Assembly (NCBI RefSeq): GCF_020880695.1
Contig: NZ_JAJIWO010000001.1
Location: 248,001 to 312,000, forward strand
Length of the DNA stretch: 64,000 nt
Direction of reading: 5' to 3'
Source: Mucilaginibacter sp. UR6-11
GTDB taxonomy: Bacteria > Bacteroidota > Bacteroidia > Sphingobacteriales > Sphingobacteriaceae
Shown in pieces: positions 61,798 to 64,000 of the stretch. The notes beneath the pieces were generated by a model. It was not told the DNA's origin, ran no database searches, and worked only from the letters and a program-made list of their open reading frames with translations. Within the stretch, counting starts at the first letter, position 1; every line of letters starts with the position of its first letter. Made by a program: the position numbers and the translations under genes.

Positions 61798-62268
61798 ATG
61801 AAGAACTTAAGAAAAATTTTAATTGTAGCGGTTTTGTTCAGTATCCGCACCGCGGTGCAGGCCCAGCAGATGCCTGCGGAAATGGTCAGCGCCATTGAAA
61901 AAGATGATACGACCCAACTGGGTAAGCTGATCAGCAAAGAAAATGTCAATCAATGTTACGGCTATTACAGCGTTTTATCGCAAACGGTCCGGGCGAATGC
62001 CGTCAATTGCTTTAACTTGGTGATCGGGAAGGGGGCCGATGTCAACTTAAGTTGCGCCGGCTACGTGCCGCCGTTGATGCATGCCATCAAATACGGTCAC
62101 CTGGAGATGGTGAAGGCACTGGTCGCTAAGGGGGCGAATGTGCATTACCGTTTAGAGAACCAGATCGACCTGCCGGGCGGCGGACCGGAAAAGGGCGAGA
62201 CGCCTCTATCCTACGCGGTTAAATTCCAGCGTACGGAAATTGAAGCCTATTTAAGGTCGATCAACTAA
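61798..62268 (+). CDS. Exported ankyrin-repeat protein
   Basis: A 156-residue secreted or periplasmic protein: signal peptide 'ILIVAVLFSIRTAVQAQ', then three to four ankyrin repeats ('NCFNLVIGKGADVNLSCAG', 'LMHAIKYGHLEMVKALVAKGANVHY', 'TPLSYAVKFQRTEIEAYL'). It presumably binds a protein partner. It fills the gap left by the GH3 deletion and is probably co-transcribed with the flanking glycosidases. Confidence 0.8.
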   Translation: MKNLRKILIVAVLFSIRTAVQAQQMPAEMVSAIEKDDTTQLGKLISKENVNQCYGYYSVLSQTVRANAVNCFNLVIGKGADVNLSCAGYVPPLMHAIKYGHLEMVKALVAKGANVHYRLENQIDLPGGGPEKGETPLSYAVKFQRTEIEAYLRSIN

Positions 62269-62290
62269 GGCGACGCATCCTGGGCTGACC

Positions 62291-64000
62291 ATGAAATTAA
62301 CAGTTCAACTACTGGGCGCTTTGACGGGCGTGGTCATGATGGCCGCCGTCGTCGGGCAGCCGCGCCAGGCTGGCGCGGTCAAAACGGACTGGCTCGTCCG
62401 TCCGGTCAGGATAAAAGTACAGGTGCTGCGGAGCACTGACGGGAAAGACCTCATTTTAAATAATGGCCTGCTCAAAAGGGTGTTCCGTATCTCGCCGAAC
62501 CTGGCCTGTTATGACCTGGTCAACCTGGGTACCGGAAGACAGCTCCTGCGCGCCGTACGCGAGGAGGCCCGGCTGACGATCGACGGGCGGTCTTACGCGG
62601 TCGGGGGCTTGCGCGGACAGCCGGAAATGGCCTATCTCAAACCCGCCTGGCTGGATCAGTTGCGCACGGGGCCCGGAGACTTTCAATATACCGGTTACCA
62701 GGTTAGCGCGATCCGCCCGGAACTGCACTGGAAGAAAGATTTCTGGGCGCTTTCTTCGGCTCCCGGCACGGGCCGGCAACTGTCCTTTTTCTTTAGGCCC
62801 TCAGCGCCGGAACTCGATGGCCTGTCCGTTCAGGTCAACTACGAATTGTACGATGGTATCCCACTAATGGTGAAATCACTGGTTCTGAAAAATAAGGGAA
62901 AGAAAGTATTCAGGCTTGAGCGGGTGGTCAGCGAGGTGCTGGCCATGGCTGAGGAAGAAGGCGCGGTCGGGGATGACAGTACGGCGATCACGCCGCCCAA
63001 AGGAATGTACATCGAAACGAATTACGCTTTTAACAACGCGATGGTCTATCCGTACAGCGACCAGACCACGCACTGGCGGACAGATCCGGCCTATACTTCC
63101 CAGGTCAGTTATAACAAAAGGAACCCTTGTTTGCTGGAGGTTTACCCGGGCGATGTCACCGGCATCGAATTGCGCCCCGGCGAAATTTTCCAGTCGGTAC
63201 GTACCCATGAACTGCTGATCGACAGCTATGACCGCGAACGCCGGGGCCTGGCTATCCGGCGGATGTACCCCAAAGTAGCGCCCTGGGTAACGGCTAACCC
63301 AATCTTTATGCACCTGGTGAGCGAAAATGATCAGCAGGTCCTTACTGCTATTGACCAGTGCGCTGCTACGGGCTATGAAGCAGTGATCCTGAGTTTTGGC
63401 AGCCACTTAAATATCGAAGACACCACGGCCGCCAACCTCCGGCGATGGCAAAATATGGCCGCTTACGCGCACCGTAAGGGGGTCAAACTGGGTTGTTATT
63501 CTCTGTTCAGTTCGCGCCATGTGAGCGACCGGGACGATGTGATCGATCCGAAAACCGGGAAACCCGATGTGCACGCGCTCTTCGGCCAGGCGCCTTGCTT
63601 CGGCAGCAGCTGGGGGCTTTGGTACCGGGATAATATCAAGCGTTTTTTCAGTCTGACGGGCTTTGATCTGTTTGAGAACGATGGCCCTTACCCGGGCGAC
63701 CTCTGCGCTTCTACCACCCATCCCGGTCATCAGGGTCTGGGGGATTCCCAATGGCAGCAGATCGGGATCCAGAAAGAACTTTACCACTGGCTCAATGAAA
63801 GGGGAATTTATATCAACTCCCCGGATTGGTACTTCCTGGATGGTTCGAACAAGATCCAGATGGGCTATAAGGAATCCAACTTTCAACTGCCGAGGGAACA
63901 GCAGCTGATGTTGAACCGGCAGAATATTTATGATGCCCTTTGGGAAAAAACAACGTCGATGGGCTGGGGTTTTGTGCCGCTGACCGAATACGGCGGAGGC
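62291..64000 (+). CDS. Probable exported glycoside hydrolase (3' end outside window)
   Basis: An ATG at 62291 opens a frame that stays open to the end of the window (570 codons), so the gene is 3' truncated. It has a signal peptide ('LLGALTGVVMMAAVVGQ') and a beta-sandwich-like N-terminal part ('LVSENDQQVLTAIDQC' begins the barrel). Later 'GFDLFENDGPYPGDLCA' and 'HPGHQGLGDSQWQQ' look like the barrel strands of a GH36/GH101-type alpha-glycosidase, with Asp in 'FENDGP' a possible catalytic residue. The exact family is uncertain. Confidence 0.7.
   Translation, partial: MKLTVQLLGALTGVVMMAAVVGQPRQAGAVKTDWLVRPVRIKVQVLRSTDGKDLILNNGLLKRVFRISPNLACYDLVNLGTGRQLLRAVREEARLTIDGRSYAVGGLRGQPEMAYLKPAWLDQLRTGPGDFQYTGYQVSAIRPELHWKKDFWALSSAPGTGRQLSFFFRPSAPELDGLSVQVNYELYDGIPLMVKSLVLKNKGKKVFRLERVVSEVLAMAEEEGAVGDDSTAITPPKGMYIETNYAFNNAMVYPYSDQTTHWRTDPAYTSQVSYNKRNPCLLEVYPGDVTGIELRPGEIFQSVRTHELLIDSYDRERRGLAIRRMYPKVAPWVTANPIFMHLVSENDQQVLTAIDQCAATGYEAVILSFGSHLNIEDTTAANLRRWQNMAAYAHRKGVKLGCYSLFSSRHVSDRDDVIDPKTGKPDVHALFGQAPCFGSSWGLWYRDNIKRFFSLTGFDLFENDGPYPGDLCASTTHPGHQGLGDSQWQQIGIQKELYHWLNERGIYINSPDWYFLDGSNKIQMGYKESNFQLPREQQLMLNRQNIYDALWEKTTSMGWGFVPLTEYGGG

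Noticed and set aside
62876..63886. Minus-strand frames of 176 and 159 codons near the window end
   Set aside because: Opposite the open plus-strand glycosidase frame with signal peptide and barrel-type motifs.

Overview
The window looks like chromosome of a soil- or plant-associated Bacteroidota, most likely family Sphingobacteriaceae (Mucilaginibacter/Pedobacter-like). This is inferred from TAnnTTTG-type -7 promoter boxes, an ECF sigma/FecR/SusC/SusD polysaccharide utilisation locus, and the typical Bacteroidota families present. No rRNA, intact tRNA, CRISPR array, integrase, relaxase or transposase was seen.

Region 1 (1-9.5 kb) holds the end of an RpoD-type sigma factor and a redox/xenobiotic-response cluster. 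Its parts are a MarR regulator, an Old Yellow Enzyme reductase with AraC and HxlR regulators, a DoxX membrane protein, an aldo/keto reductase paired with an AraC regulator, and an NTF2/SnoaL-like protein divergent from a cupin-AraC regulator. The spacer 2.02-2.62 kb carries fragments resembling tRNA 3' ends, possibly scars of integration.

Region 2 (9.5-15.4 kb, all minus strand) is a PRTRC cassette (ThiF-like protein, proteins B, C and E, accessory ORFs) ending in a single-stranded DNA-binding protein. PRTRC cassettes are usual on plasmids and integrative elements. One gene in it is split between two reading frames. Region 3 (15.4-16.1 kb) is non-coding and rich in inverted repeats.

Region 4 (16.1-44.7 kb) is a dense defence island. 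It has a CBASS locus (S-4TM effector, E2-like protein, CD-NTase) facing a second CD-NTase; a four-gene operon of sigma factor, small protein, ImmA/IrrE protease and PD-(D/E)xK-like protein; a HEPN-motif protein; a DUF4238 / FRG / NTPase-Mrr operon; a SIR2 gene coupled to a possible BECR-type RNase; a PD-(D/E)xK protein; a NUC-type nuclease coupled to a membrane protein; a large zinc-ribbon/nuclease protein; an HNH protein; a SIR2/DUF3883 pair; and a Septu-like ATPase/HNH pair. Several pairs overlap by 4 nt (ATGA), and several -7 boxes lie 0-5 nt before the start codon. The best candidates for undescribed systems are the sigma/ImmA operon (19417-22189), the DUF4238/FRG/NTPase-Mrr operon (23416-26570) and the two SIR2 pairs.

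Region 5 (44.7-64 kb, plus strand) is a polysaccharide utilisation locus: ECF sigma, FecR anti-sigma, STN-domain SusC, SusD, DUF3738 proteins (one fused to thioredoxin and FKBP domains), a subtilase, a GntR regulator, a decayed DUF4397 lipoprotein, a retropepsin-like protease, a GH29 fucosidase, an (alpha/alpha)6-barrel glycosidase, a GH3 remnant, an ankyrin protein and a TIM-barrel-type glycosidase running off the window. It probably senses and degrades a fucose-containing glycan.
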